Below, in pieces: positions 1 to 6,115 of a stretch of DNA of 6,115 bases. This stretch comes from Alphaproteobacteria bacterium. GTDB taxonomy: Bacteria; Pseudomonadota; Alphaproteobacteria; Acetobacterales; Acetobacteraceae. Under the pieces are notes generated by a model that saw only the letters and a list, made by a program, of their open reading frames with translations, had not been told where the DNA came from and searched no databases. Numbering within the stretch: the first letter of the stretch is position 1; every line of letters starts with the position of its first letter. The stretch covers positions 1 to 6,115 of the forward strand of contig JAAFHD010000230.1 of assembly GCA_013298245.1 (NCBI GenBank), given 5' to 3'. Both the position numbers and the translations under genes were made by a program.

Positions 1-1026
1 CGTGAGCGGAACATGCTGACCGTCGGCGTGGTGACCAAGCCCTTCGATTTCGAAGGCGGCAAGCGCAAGAAGGCGGCCGATATCGGCCTCGATGAATTGC
101 AGCAATTCGTCGACACGCTGATCGTCATTCCGAACCAGAACCTGTTCAGGCTGGCGAATGAACGCACCACCTTCCAGGAAGCGTTCAAGATGGCCGACAA
201 CGTCCTGTACATGGGCGTGAAGGGCGTGACCGACCTGATGGTCAACCCCGGCATGGTCAACCTGGACTTCGCCGACATCCGCACCGTGATGGCGGAAATG
301 GGCAAGGCCATGATGGGCACGGGCGAAGCCGATGGCGATGACCGCGCGGTGAAGGCCGCCGAATCCGCGATCAGCAATCCGCTGCTGGAAGACACGTCCA
401 TGCGCGGCGCGCGCGGCGTGTTGATCAGCCTGACCGGCGGCTATGATTTGACGCTGTTCGAAGTGGATGAAGCGGTGAACCGCATCCGCAAGGAAGTCGA
501 CGAAGAAGCGAACATCATCTTCGGCTCCTCGGTCGATGAAACGCTGAATGGTCGCGTGCGGGTTTCCGTGGTTGCCACCGGCATTGATGCGGTTCAGGCG
601 GCAGCGCCCGCGCCGGTCGAATCAGCACCGATCCGCCTGGTGACGCCACAACAGCCGACGCGCGCCGCACCCGCGCCGGCCCCGGTGCAGCAGCGCCCGC
701 GCCCGATTCCGGGTGGCTTGCGCGCCGCCGCACCCACGCAAGGCTCGCTCGCCGTGCAGGCGCAGCCGGTGCAGGAAGATCAGCGCGAGATGCAGCAGAT
801 GCCGGCACCCCAGCCCGTCATGGCGATGCGCCCGGCGACGGTCACACCCGAAGCGCCGCAGCAGCCTGGCGGCTTCGGCGGCATCTTCCGCAACGTCACC
901 GGCCTGATGCGCCGCCCCGCGCCGCCGCCGGTTGTGGCACGCGCTGAACCCGCCACGCGCCCCGCGCGCGCGCCGGCGGATGACATGGAAATCCCGGCCT
1001 TCCTGCGCCGCCAGTCCAACCACTGA
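1..1026 (+). CDS. ftsZ: Cell division protein FtsZ, C-terminal part (5' end outside window)
   Basis: FtsZ is the tubulin-like GTPase that polymerises into the division ring at midcell. The reading frame is open from base 1 (R-E-R-N then [11 protein letters not shown]), so the true start lies upstream; compared with E. coli FtsZ roughly the first 120-130 residues (most of the GTP-binding Rossmann part) are missing. Visible family marks are VVTKPF near the left edge, the T7 synergy loop NLDFAD (bases 259-276), whose two Asp act on the GTP of the next subunit, and the [13 protein letters not shown] strand that closes the globular domain near base 588. Then comes a linker of about 130 residues rich in Ala, Pro, Gln and Arg, probably disordered, as usual in Alphaproteobacteria. 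It ends in the conserved tail [12 protein letters not shown] (979-1014), the binding site for partners such as FtsA. The stop is TGA at 1024-1026. The ATG at 13 is internal, not a start. Confidence 0.98.
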   Translation, partial: RERNMLTVGVVTKPFDFEGGKRKKAADIGLDELQQFVDTLIVIPNQNLFRLANERTTFQEAFKMADNVLYMGVKGVTDLMVNPGMVNLDFADIRTVMAEMGKAMMGTGEADGDDRAVKAAESAISNPLLEDTSMRGARGVLISLTGGYDLTLFEVDEAVNRIRKEVDEEANIIFGSSVDETLNGRVRVSVVATGIDAVQAAAPAPVESAPIRLVTPQQPTRAAPAPAPVQQRPRPIPGGLRAAAPTQGSLAVQAQPVQEDQREMQQMPAPQPVMAMRPATVTPEAPQQPGGFGGIFRNVTGLMRRPAPPPVVARAEPATRPARAPADDMEIPAFLRRQSNH

Positions 1027-1066
1027 CGGCACGAATATCGGGCGGTCACTCGCCCGCCATGAACTG

Positions 1067-1093
1067 AAGGGGCGCCCCACGGCGCCCCTTTTT
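1067..1093 (+). terminator. Rho-independent terminator of ftsZ
   Basis: A perfect 10-bp inverted repeat, AAGGGGCGCC (1067-1076) and GGCGCCCCTT (1081-1090), encloses a 4-nt loop CCAC and runs into five T (1089-1093). It lies 40 nt after the ftsZ stop. The T tract is on the + strand side only, so it should end transcripts coming from ftsZ. A smaller hairpin just upstream (CGGGCG 1039-1044 with CGCCCG 1051-1056, 6-nt loop) lacks a T tract and is probably not a terminator by itself. Confidence 0.9.
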
Positions 1094-1125
1094 CATGCGC
1101 GCCGTCCGCGCCATAAGCGGGGTCG

Positions 1126-2157
1126 ATGCGGATACTCTACGTCTCCCAGCACGAAATCCTGGAATATGACGAGGTGCGGTTGCTGACCGCGCTTGGCCAC
1201 CAGGTGTTTCCGCTGGGCTACCACCACCGGCCTGGCCCGCCGATCGGGCATATGCGCCCGCGGCTGGACCTCGGCGCGGAGCATCTGCGGCTGCAGCAGC
1301 GCTTCATCGAACTCGGCTGCCACTATGATGTGGCCGACCCCGTGCGCGCGACCGTGCTGGCACCCGAATTCATCGATGAATTCGACCTGACGATCGTGAT
1401 GATGAACCCCTATTTCGCGCATGATTTCCACCCGCTGCTGCACCGCCGGCCGATCATCCTGCGCACCATCGGCCAGGGCATCGGGCAGTGGGAGGGCATC
1501 CACGCCGTGCTGCGCGCCGCCGGCGTGCAACTGCTGCGCTATGCGCAAACCGAGGCGAACCAGGCCGATTATGCCGGCGCCGATGCGGTGATCCGCTTCT
1601 ACAAGGACGCGGATGATTTCCCGCCATGGCGGGGCGATGTGCGCGCGGGCCTGTCTTTCGCCGCTGCCTTTCCCACGCGCTACCCGGCGCAATTCGCGCT
1701 GTGGCAACAGGTGGCGGCGGCGCTGCCGATGGTGCTGTGCGGCCCCGGCAATGACGGCGTGCCGCAGTCGCTCGGCGCCATTCGGCCCGAGCAGCAGCCG
1801 AAGCTGCTGTCCCGCTGCCGGGCGTATTTCTACTGCTCGGGCCTGGAGCTGCCCTATACGCTGAACTTCATGGAGGCATGGATGGCCGGCATCCCGGTGG
1901 TGGTGATGGACCCTGGCGCCGTGGGCCTGCACAATCCCTGTCCCGAAATCATGCAACTGGCGACACCCGGCCATGACCTTCTCTTGGCCCGCGACGTGGC
2001 CGAGGCGCGGTTGCATCTGTCGCGGCTGCTGGACGACCAGGCCTTTGGCCGCGCCATCGGGCAGGCCGGGCGCGCCACCGCGATGCGCCATTTCGGCCGC
2101 GCGCCGATCACCGCGCAATGGGCCGAGTTCCTGGCGCGCACATGGGCGGCCGCGTAA
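1126..2157 (+). CDS. Putative GT-B fold glycosyltransferase (GT4-like C-terminal domain)
   Basis: A 343-residue protein, probably cytoplasmic: I see no signal peptide or membrane segment. The N-terminus MRILYVSQHEILEYDE, followed by a helix and LGHQVFPLGY, looks like the first strand-helix-strand of a GT-B Rossmann domain. Other notable stretches are RTIGQ (113-117), LLRYAQTE (136-143) and DAVIRFYKD (153-161); I associate this combination with a little-studied bacterial glycosyltransferase group, from memory only. The C-terminal half has the nucleotide-sugar-binding pattern of GT4 enzymes: YFYCSGLELP (234-243), then MEAWMAGIPVVV (249-260), with Glu250 as the likely second Glu of the EX7E motif. 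Donor and acceptor sugars cannot be read from the sequence. The start at 1126 is the first in-frame ATG after the terminator, with only a weak purine-rich site (AAGCGGGG, 1115-1122). Base composition matches its neighbours, so recent transfer is not evident. It is not normally part of the ftsZ-lpxC-bamD core, and a role in surface polysaccharide is only a guess. Confidence 0.75.
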   Translation: MRILYVSQHEILEYDEVRLLTALGHQVFPLGYHHRPGPPIGHMRPRLDLGAEHLRLQQRFIELGCHYDVADPVRATVLAPEFIDEFDLTIVMMNPYFAHDFHPLLHRRPIILRTIGQGIGQWEGIHAVLRAAGVQLLRYAQTEANQADYAGADAVIRFYKDADDFPPWRGDVRAGLSFAAAFPTRYPAQFALWQQVAAALPMVLCGPGNDGVPQSLGAIRPEQQPKLLSRCRAYFYCSGLELPYTLNFMEAWMAGIPVVVMDPGAVGLHNPCPEIMQLATPGHDLLLARDVAEARLHLSRLLDDQAFGRAIGQAGRATAMRHFGRAPITAQWAEFLARTWAAA

Positions 2158-2358
2158 CAATTGGGCCTTTGTCAAGCCGCAACATGCGTCGTTTTGTAAA
2201 GCAATATCAAACAGTTAAAACGAAACATCGCGAAACAAGGCTTGACTGGCGGCGCGCGAACTCGCCTGCCATGGATATGTCATCAGGACGGATCGCCCCC
2301 GTGGTCCGTGGGAAATTCCGGGCCTCGCCCGGCACGACACGGAAGAGACGACAGGCTG
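2158..2358 (+). promoter_or_regulatory. AT-rich intergenic region, probable lpxC control region
   Basis: This 201-nt gap has no credible gene. By hand count the 80 nt from 2161 to 2240 contain 34 G or C (about 42%), much less than the genes either side, as expected of a promoter region. Elements seen are TTGTCA at 2169-2174, TTAAAA at 2215-2220 and CTTGACT at 2241-2247. The last resembles an alphaproteobacterial -35 box, but I find no good -10 box 16-19 nt downstream of it, so no exact promoter is called. The part from about 2245 to 2358 returns to high GC and probably forms the lpxC leader. No CtrA-type TTAA-N7-TTAA pair was found. Confidence 0.4.
2318..2332 (+). other. Small GC hairpin in lpxC leader
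   Basis: CCGGGC (2318-2323) and GCCCGG (2327-2332) can pair as a 6-bp stem with a 3-nt loop CTC, ending 26 nt before the lpxC start codon. No T tract follows, so it is not a standard terminator. It could be a leader structure, part of a dispersed palindromic repeat, or chance in high-GC DNA. Confidence 0.3.
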
Positions 2359-3303
2359 ATGGACGGCTTCGCGGCGCACAACGCCGGCCAACGCACGACG
2401 CTGAAGACGCGCATGCCCTTCGCGGGCGTCGCACTGCACAGCGGCCGGCATGTCCGTGCGGCGATCGGCCCAGCGCCGTCTGGTGCGGGCATCGTCTTCC
2501 TGCGGACCGATCTTGGCATCAGCATCCCCGCCCGCTTCGACCACGTCATTGATACGCGGCTGTGCACCATGCTGGGCCTGGATGGCGCGCGCGTCGGTAC
2601 GGTGGAACACATCATGGCGGCGCTGATCGCCGCTGGTGTGGATGACGCGCTGATTGAACTCGACGGGCCGGAAGTGCCTATCCTGGATGGCTCCGCGGAA
2701 CCCTTCCAGTTCCTGATCAATTGCGCCGGCCTGACCCGCAACCCCGGCATCGCGCGCGCAATTCGCATCCTGCGCCCGGTCCGCGTGCGCGAGAACGAAG
2801 GCCCGCAGGCCGCATGGGCGGAGTTGCTGCCGTCGGACGGCTTCGCGATGGATGCCGAATTGTCGATCGATTTCTCCGCCCAGGCGATCGGCCGGCAAAC
2901 CCATGGCCTGCGCATCACCGCCGAAAGTTTCCGCGCCGAAATCGCCCGCGCGCGCACCTTCACCATGGCCGAAGACGTGACGCGACTGCGCGCCGCCGGC
3001 CTCGCACTGGGTGGCGGCCTGCACAACGCCGTGGTGGTCGATGGCGACCAGGTGCTGAACCCCGGCGGCCTGCGATTCGCCGATGAATTCGTGCGCCACA
3101 AGCTGCTGGATGTGGTGGGTGATCTGGGCCTGGCGGGGGCGCGAATCCTCGGCCGTTTCCGCGGCCATCGCAGCGGGCACGCGCTGAACAACCAGCTGCT
3201 GCACGCCCTGATGCAAGACCGCACCGCCTGGAACTGGACCATCGCACCCAGCATGGCGGATGGCATGATGATGCCGCTCGCCGCCGTCGCGGCACCGGCC
3301 TGA
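2359..3303 (+). CDS. lpxC: UDP-3-O-acyl-N-acetylglucosamine deacetylase LpxC
   Basis: LpxC is the zinc enzyme that removes acetate from UDP-3-O-acyl-GlcNAc, the committed step of lipid A synthesis, in the cytoplasm. From the ATG at 2359 the protein has 314 residues (E. coli 305). The first domain carries VGTVEHIMAAL, with Glu83 as the expected general base and His84 as zinc ligand. The second has FVRHKLLDVVGDL, where His247 and Asp251 complete the zinc site and Lys248 is the conserved neighbour, followed by SGHALNN with His274 matching the catalytic His265 of E. coli. Thus all key residues are present and the enzyme should be active. The frame is open further upstream to a TTG at 2242, but the ATG at 2359 is chosen because THNAG-like family homology (here AAHNAGQRTTLK) starts right after it and GGAAGAG (2341-2347) provides a plausible ribosome site 11 nt away. 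The expected lipid A product implies a Gram-negative outer membrane with LPS. Confidence 0.97.
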   Translation: MDGFAAHNAGQRTTLKTRMPFAGVALHSGRHVRAAIGPAPSGAGIVFLRTDLGISIPARFDHVIDTRLCTMLGLDGARVGTVEHIMAALIAAGVDDALIELDGPEVPILDGSAEPFQFLINCAGLTRNPGIARAIRILRPVRVRENEGPQAAWAELLPSDGFAMDAELSIDFSAQAIGRQTHGLRITAESFRAEIARARTFTMAEDVTRLRAAGLALGGGLHNAVVVDGDQVLNPGGLRFADEFVRHKLLDVVGDLGLAGARILGRFRGHRSGHALNNQLLHALMQDRTAWNWTIAPSMADGMMMPLAAVAAPA

Positions 3304-3331
3304 AGCCGCACTCGCGCAGCCCAGCAGCCCC

Positions 3332-3340
3332 TGATATACA
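3332..3340 (+). promoter_or_regulatory. Extended -10-like motif just before bamD
   Basis: TGATATACA fits the extended -10 form TG-n-TATAAT with one mismatch in the hexamer (TATACA, 3335-3340). It sits in the 44-nt gap between lpxC and bamD. No convincing -35 box lies 17 nt upstream, as can be the case for extended -10 promoters. Seven bases separate it from the bamD ATG, so initiation would fall at or beside the start codon. It is a short motif and could be chance. Confidence 0.3.
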
Positions 3341-3347
3341 ACGCGCC

Positions 3348-4187
3348 ATGCCGCGAATCCTGCTGATCCTCGCCCTTGCCCTGCCACTATCCGCCTGCGG
3401 GCTGCGCGGGTGGGATGGGCGCATGCAAACCCTGCTGGAAGGCAGCGGCCCCGTCGCCGGCGTGGTCGATCGCTCGCCCGAGGCCATGTATGCCGCCGGC
3501 ATCCGGCTGCTGCGCAATGACCAGTACCGCGAAGCGGTCGACATGTTCGACCAGCTGGAACGCGACCATCCCTTCTCCACCTGGGCCACCAACGCGAAGC
3601 TGATGGGCGCCTATGGCGAGTACATGCGCAACCGCTACACCGAAGCCATCGGCGCGCTGGACCGCTTCATCCAGCTGCATCCGGCGCACCGGGACATCGC
3701 CTATGCGCATTACCTGCGCGCGCTGTCCTTCTACGAACAGATCAACGACGCGCAGCGCGACCAGCGCGCGACCGAACAGGCCATCACCGCGCTTCAGGAT
3801 GTGGTGAACCGCTTCCCCGACACCGCCTTCGCGCGCGATGCGCGGCTGAAGATCGACCTCGGCCGCGACCACCTGGCGGGGCGGGAAATGAACATCGGCC
3901 GCTTCTACCAGCGCCAGCGTTTGCTGAACGCCGCGATCGGCCGCTACCGCCGCGTCATCGAGGAATACCAGACCACCAACCACGTGCCCGAAGCGCTGCA
4001 CCGCTTGACGGAAGTGTATCTCTCGCTCGGCCTGGCGGACGAAGCGCGGCAGACGGCGGCGGTGCTGGGCCACAACTTCCCCGGCAGCCCCTGGTATTCG
4101 GACAGCCACCGCCTGCTGGTCGCGGGCGGGCCTGCGGATGACGCGCAGCCGGGCTTCTTCCGCCGGGTCATCAGCCTGGTGTTCTGA
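3348..4187 (+). CDS. bamD: Outer membrane assembly lipoprotein BamD
   Basis: BamD (older names YfiO, ComL) is the essential lipoprotein of the BAM complex, which works with BamA to insert beta-barrel proteins into the outer membrane. The 279-residue product starts with a lipoprotein signal: MPR, a hydrophobic stretch of Leu, Ile and Ala, and the lipobox LSAC with Cys17 as the lipidated residue. The rest is helical TPR repeats: residues about 46-80 (MYAAGIRLLRNDQYREAVDMF), 83-120 with the family-typical RFIQLHPAHRDIAYAHYLRA from Arg106, then two or three more units such as ALQDVVNRFPDTAFARDA and AIGRYRRVIEEYQTT. It is about 35 residues longer than E. coli BamD, mostly as a C-terminal tail ending in FFRRVISLVF. 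The ATG at 3348 is supported by the signal peptide starting there; no Shine-Dalgarno sequence precedes it. Its position between lpxC and recN is the usual alphaproteobacterial one. Confidence 0.96.
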   Translation: MPRILLILALALPLSACGLRGWDGRMQTLLEGSGPVAGVVDRSPEAMYAAGIRLLRNDQYREAVDMFDQLERDHPFSTWATNAKLMGAYGEYMRNRYTEAIGALDRFIQLHPAHRDIAYAHYLRALSFYEQINDAQRDQRATEQAITALQDVVNRFPDTAFARDARLKIDLGRDHLAGREMNIGRFYQRQRLLNAAIGRYRRVIEEYQTTNHVPEALHRLTEVYLSLGLADEARQTAAVLGHNFPGSPWYSDSHRLLVAGGPADDAQPGFFRRVISLVF

Positions 4188-4189
4188 CC

Positions 4190-5866
4190 ATGCTCACCGC
4201 CATCGCCATCCGCGATGTGGTGCTGATCGACGCGCTGGAACTGGAATTCGGCGCGGGGCTTTCCGTGCTGACCGGTGAGACCGGCGCGGGCAAATCCATC
4301 CTGCTGGACAGCCTGGGCCTCGCCTTGGGTGGGCGCGCGGATGCGGGGCTGGTGCGCGCGGGTGCGAAGCAGGCCAGTGTCGCTGCAAGCTTCGCGCTGG
4401 ATGCCGCGCACCCCGCGCAGGCGCTGTTGGCCGAACAGGGCATCGAGACCGAAGACACGCTGGTGCTGCGCCGTGTGGTGGCGGCGGACGGCAAATCACG
4501 CGCCTTCGTCAATGACCAGCCGGTCGGTGTCGCGATGCTGCGCCGGATCGCGGCATTGCTGGTGGAAGTGCAGGGCCAGAATGAACAGGCGGGGCTCGCC
4601 GATGCCGCGACCCATGCGGCGCTGCTGGATGCCTTTGGCGGGCTGGCGCGGCAGCGTGCGGCGACGGCGGTGGCATTTGCCGGCTGGCGCCGCGCGGAGG
4701 CTGCACTGGCCGACGCACGCACCGCCATGCAGGCCGCCCAGCGCGACGAGGAATGGCTGCGCCATGCGGTGGAGGAACTGACCGCGCTCTCCCCCGAGGA
4801 GGGCGAGGAGGATCGGCTCGCACAGGAACGCCAGCACCTGCAACAGGGCGAACGCCGCGCGGAGGCGATCGCGACCGCCATCGCCGAATTGACGCCACGC
4901 GACCGCCGCACGGCGGGACCATCGGCGGCGCTGCGCGGGGCCGCACGCGCGCTGGAACGGGCACCTGGCCTGGCTGACGCGGCGCAGCCGATCATCGCCG
5001 CCCTGGGCACCGCGCAGGACGCGCTGGCCGAGGCAGAGGCGATGCTGGCCCGTCTGGTGCACGAAGCCCTGCCCGATCCGCGCCGGCTGGAAGTGCTGGA
5101 AGAACGCCTATTCGGCCTGCGCGCGGCGGCGCGCAAGCATGGCGTGCCGGTGCCGGAATTGGCGGCGCTGCTGGGCGCGTTGCGGGCGCGGCTGGCAGCA
5201 CTGGATGCCGGCGCCAGCGGTGTGGCCGCGCGGGCGCGCGAGGCTGCGGCGGCGCGGGCGGAATATGTGGCCGCGGCGGAGGCGCTCGGGGCGGGCCGGC
5301 GCAATGCCGCGACCAAGCTGGAGAGCGCGCTGACGCGCGAATTGAAGCCGCTGAAACTGGACCGCGCGCGGATCTCGGCGGCGATCACGCCACGCGCGGA
5401 GGCCGCCTGGAACGCGGAGGGGATGGAGCGCGTGGCGCTGCTGGTTTCGACCAACCCCGGCCAGGCGCCGGGGCCGATCGAGAAGGTGGCGTCGGGCGGC
5501 GAATTGTCGCGCATGATGCTGGCGTTGAAGGTGGTGCTGACCGCCGGTTCGCCCGTGCCGACGCTGGTGTTTGATGAGGTGGATGCGGGCATTGGTGGCG
5601 CGACCGCGGCGGCAGTGGGCGAGCGATTGGCAAGGGTGGCGGAGGGCGTGCAGGTGCTGGTGGTGACGCATTCGCCGCAGGTGGCGGCGCGTGGTGCGCA
5701 GCATCTGCGCGTGATGAAGGCGGTGCGCGGGGCGCGGGCGGAGACGCGGGTGGAGCCCCTGCACGGCGAAGCGCGGCGCGAGGAGATTGCGCGCATGCTG
5801 GCGGGCGAGACCATCACCGAAGCGGCGCGCGCGGCCGCGGACAGCTTGTTGAAGGGTGCGGCGTGA
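4190..5866 (+). CDS. recN: DNA repair protein RecN
   Basis: RecN is an SMC-like ATPase that acts early in recombinational repair of double-strand breaks. The product has 558 residues, close to the E. coli length (553). In order: Walker A GETGAGKS (29-36) in the N-terminal ATPase half; the RecN motif region QGQNEQ (128-133), where many RecN proteins have HGQHEH or similar; a helical, Ala/Arg/Glu-rich coiled-coil arm from about 155 to 345, including the conserved RKH at 315-317; the ABC signature SGGELSR (435-441); Walker B TLVFDEVDAGIGG (458-470); and the H-loop THSPQVAARG starting at Thr493. All parts of an ABC-type ATPase are therefore present. The ATG at 4190 is 2 nt after the bamD stop, and there is no clear ribosome site, so translation probably depends on coupling to bamD. 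A weak LexA-like pattern overlaps the start (see findings). Confidence 0.97.
   Translation: MLTAIAIRDVVLIDALELEFGAGLSVLTGETGAGKSILLDSLGLALGGRADAGLVRAGAKQASVAASFALDAAHPAQALLAEQGIETEDTLVLRRVVAADGKSRAFVNDQPVGVAMLRRIAALLVEVQGQNEQAGLADAATHAALLDAFGGLARQRAATAVAFAGWRRAEAALADARTAMQAAQRDEEWLRHAVEELTALSPEEGEEDRLAQERQHLQQGERRAEAIATAIAELTPRDRRTAGPSAALRGAARALERAPGLADAAQPIIAALGTAQDALAEAEAMLARLVHEALPDPRRLEVLEERLFGLRAAARKHGVPVPELAALLGALRARLAALDAGASGVAARAREAAAARAEYVAAAEALGAGRRNAATKLESALTRELKPLKLDRARISAAITPRAEAAWNAEGMERVALLVSTNPGQAPGPIEKVASGGELSRMMLALKVVLTAGSPVPTLVFDEVDAGIGGATAAAVGERLARVAEGVQVLVVTHSPQVAARGAQHLRVMKAVRGARAETRVEPLHGEARREEIARMLAGETITEAARAAADSLLKGAA
5851..5856 (+). promoter_or_regulatory. Ribosome binding site for ligA
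   Basis: GAAGGG inside the last codons of recN lies 6 nt before the GTG at 5863. This supports the GTG as the ligA start, where no ATG is available near the N-terminus. Confidence 0.5.
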
Positions 5867-6115
5867 GCGACGAGATTGCGACGCTGATCGAACAGATCCG
5901 CCACCATGACCGGCTGTACTATGAACAGGATGCGCCGGAGGTTTCGGACGCCGAATACGACGCGCTGCTGAACCGCCTGCGCGCGCTGGAGGCAGCGAAC
6001 CCCGCGCTGATCCGCGCCGACAGCCCGACGCAGAAGGTGGCCGGGCGTGTGGCGGATGGCTTTGCGAAATCGGTGCATGGCGTGCCGATGCTGTCATTGG
6101 GCAATGCCTTCGCGC
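5863..6115 (+). CDS. ligA: NAD-dependent DNA ligase LigA, N-terminal part (3' end outside window)
   Basis: LigA seals nicks in DNA using NAD+, in replication and repair. The first 84 codons are visible and run off the window edge. Reading from GTG at 5863 gives MSDEIATLIEQIRHHDRLYY and then DAPEVSDAEYDALL, the domain Ia region that binds the NMN half of NAD+. Tyr19, Asp29, Tyr32 and Asp33 match the conserved Tyr22, Asp32, Tyr35 and Asp36 of E. coli; His23 of E. coli is Tyr20 here. The segments DSPTQKV and VPMLSLGNAF follow as in the family. The catalytic Lys (KxDG motif, near residue 115 in E. coli) lies beyond the window. The GTG overlaps the recN stop in GTGA (5863-5866), and GAAGGG upstream fits a ribosome site. 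The only in-frame ATG is far inside, so GTG is the best start. Confidence 0.95.
   Translation, partial: MSDEIATLIEQIRHHDRLYYEQDAPEVSDAEYDALLNRLRALEAANPALIRADSPTQKVAGRVADGFAKSVHGVPMLSLGNAFA

Noticed and set aside
515..1080. Several open frames on both strands over the ftsZ linker region
   Set aside because: They arise from the GC-rich Ala/Pro codons of the FtsZ linker; the FtsZ frame continues to its conserved C-terminal peptide.
1093..2175. Minus-strand open frame of 360 codons opposite the glycosyltransferase
   Set aside because: Composition is His/Arg/Gln/Ala-rich without domain signs, while the + strand frame has a convincing GT-B pattern. Judged a shadow.
2241..2280. Complete promoter from CTTGACT with a -10 at GATATG or TATGTC
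   Set aside because: The spacing to these AT-rich hexamers is over 25 nt, too long for a standard promoter, and nothing at 16-19 nt resembles a -10 box.
2242..2358. N-terminal extension of LpxC from the TTG at 2242
   Set aside because: The extra 39 residues have no LpxC-like sequence, would make the protein much longer than usual, and a better ATG with a purine-rich upstream site exists at 2359.
2118..2552. Plus-strand 144-codon frame across the gap before lpxC
   Set aside because: It overlaps the end of the glycosyltransferase and the start of lpxC in another frame, and the product has no recognisable features.
2215..3387. Minus-strand open frame of 390 codons opposite lpxC
   Set aside because: The + strand here encodes LpxC with all catalytic residues; the antisense frame has no family resemblance.
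4171..6078. Minus-strand open frame of 635 codons opposite recN and ligA
   Set aside because: It lies wholly opposite genes with clear family motifs, is dominated by Ala, Ser and Arg, and shows no recognisable domain. Long stop-free antisense frames are expected at this GC content.

Overview
The window is a high-GC stretch of bacterial chromosome. All genes I can support lie on the + strand, in the order ftsZ (3' part), a putative glycosyltransferase, lpxC, bamD, recN, ligA (5' part). The order ftsZ-lpxC-bamD-recN-ligA is typical of Alphaproteobacteria. The long A/P/Q-rich FtsZ linker ending in an IPAFLRRQ tail and the very high GC content fit that class. I lean towards Rhodospirillales/Acetobacteraceae (Roseomonas-like), but this is inference from general character and not from a database match.

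Layout: 1-1026 is the end of ftsZ, closing a division/cell-wall cluster that presumably lies to the left. A strong intrinsic terminator (1067-1093) follows. A glycosyltransferase-like gene (1126-2157) starts only 32 nt after it. A 201-nt gap (2158-2358) comes next; its first ~80 nt are about 42% GC, far below the surroundings, and it probably carries the control region of lpxC (2359-3303). After a 44-nt gap with an extended -10-like motif comes the lipoprotein gene bamD (3348-4187). recN (4190-5866) starts 2 nt after bamD ends, and ligA starts at a GTG overlapping the recN stop (5863 to the window edge).

Functionally the window joins cell division (FtsZ), outer-membrane building (LpxC commits to lipid A synthesis; BamD is part of the machine that inserts outer-membrane proteins) and DNA maintenance (RecN in double-strand-break repair, LigA in nick sealing). 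The tight bamD-recN-ligA spacing implies one transcript with translational coupling.

I see no mobile element, CRISPR array, tRNA, rRNA or prophage gene, and no evidence of a new multi-gene system. The least ordinary items are the glycosyltransferase between ftsZ and lpxC, the AT-rich gap before lpxC, a possible leaderless start of bamD, and an altered HGQHEH-like motif in RecN.
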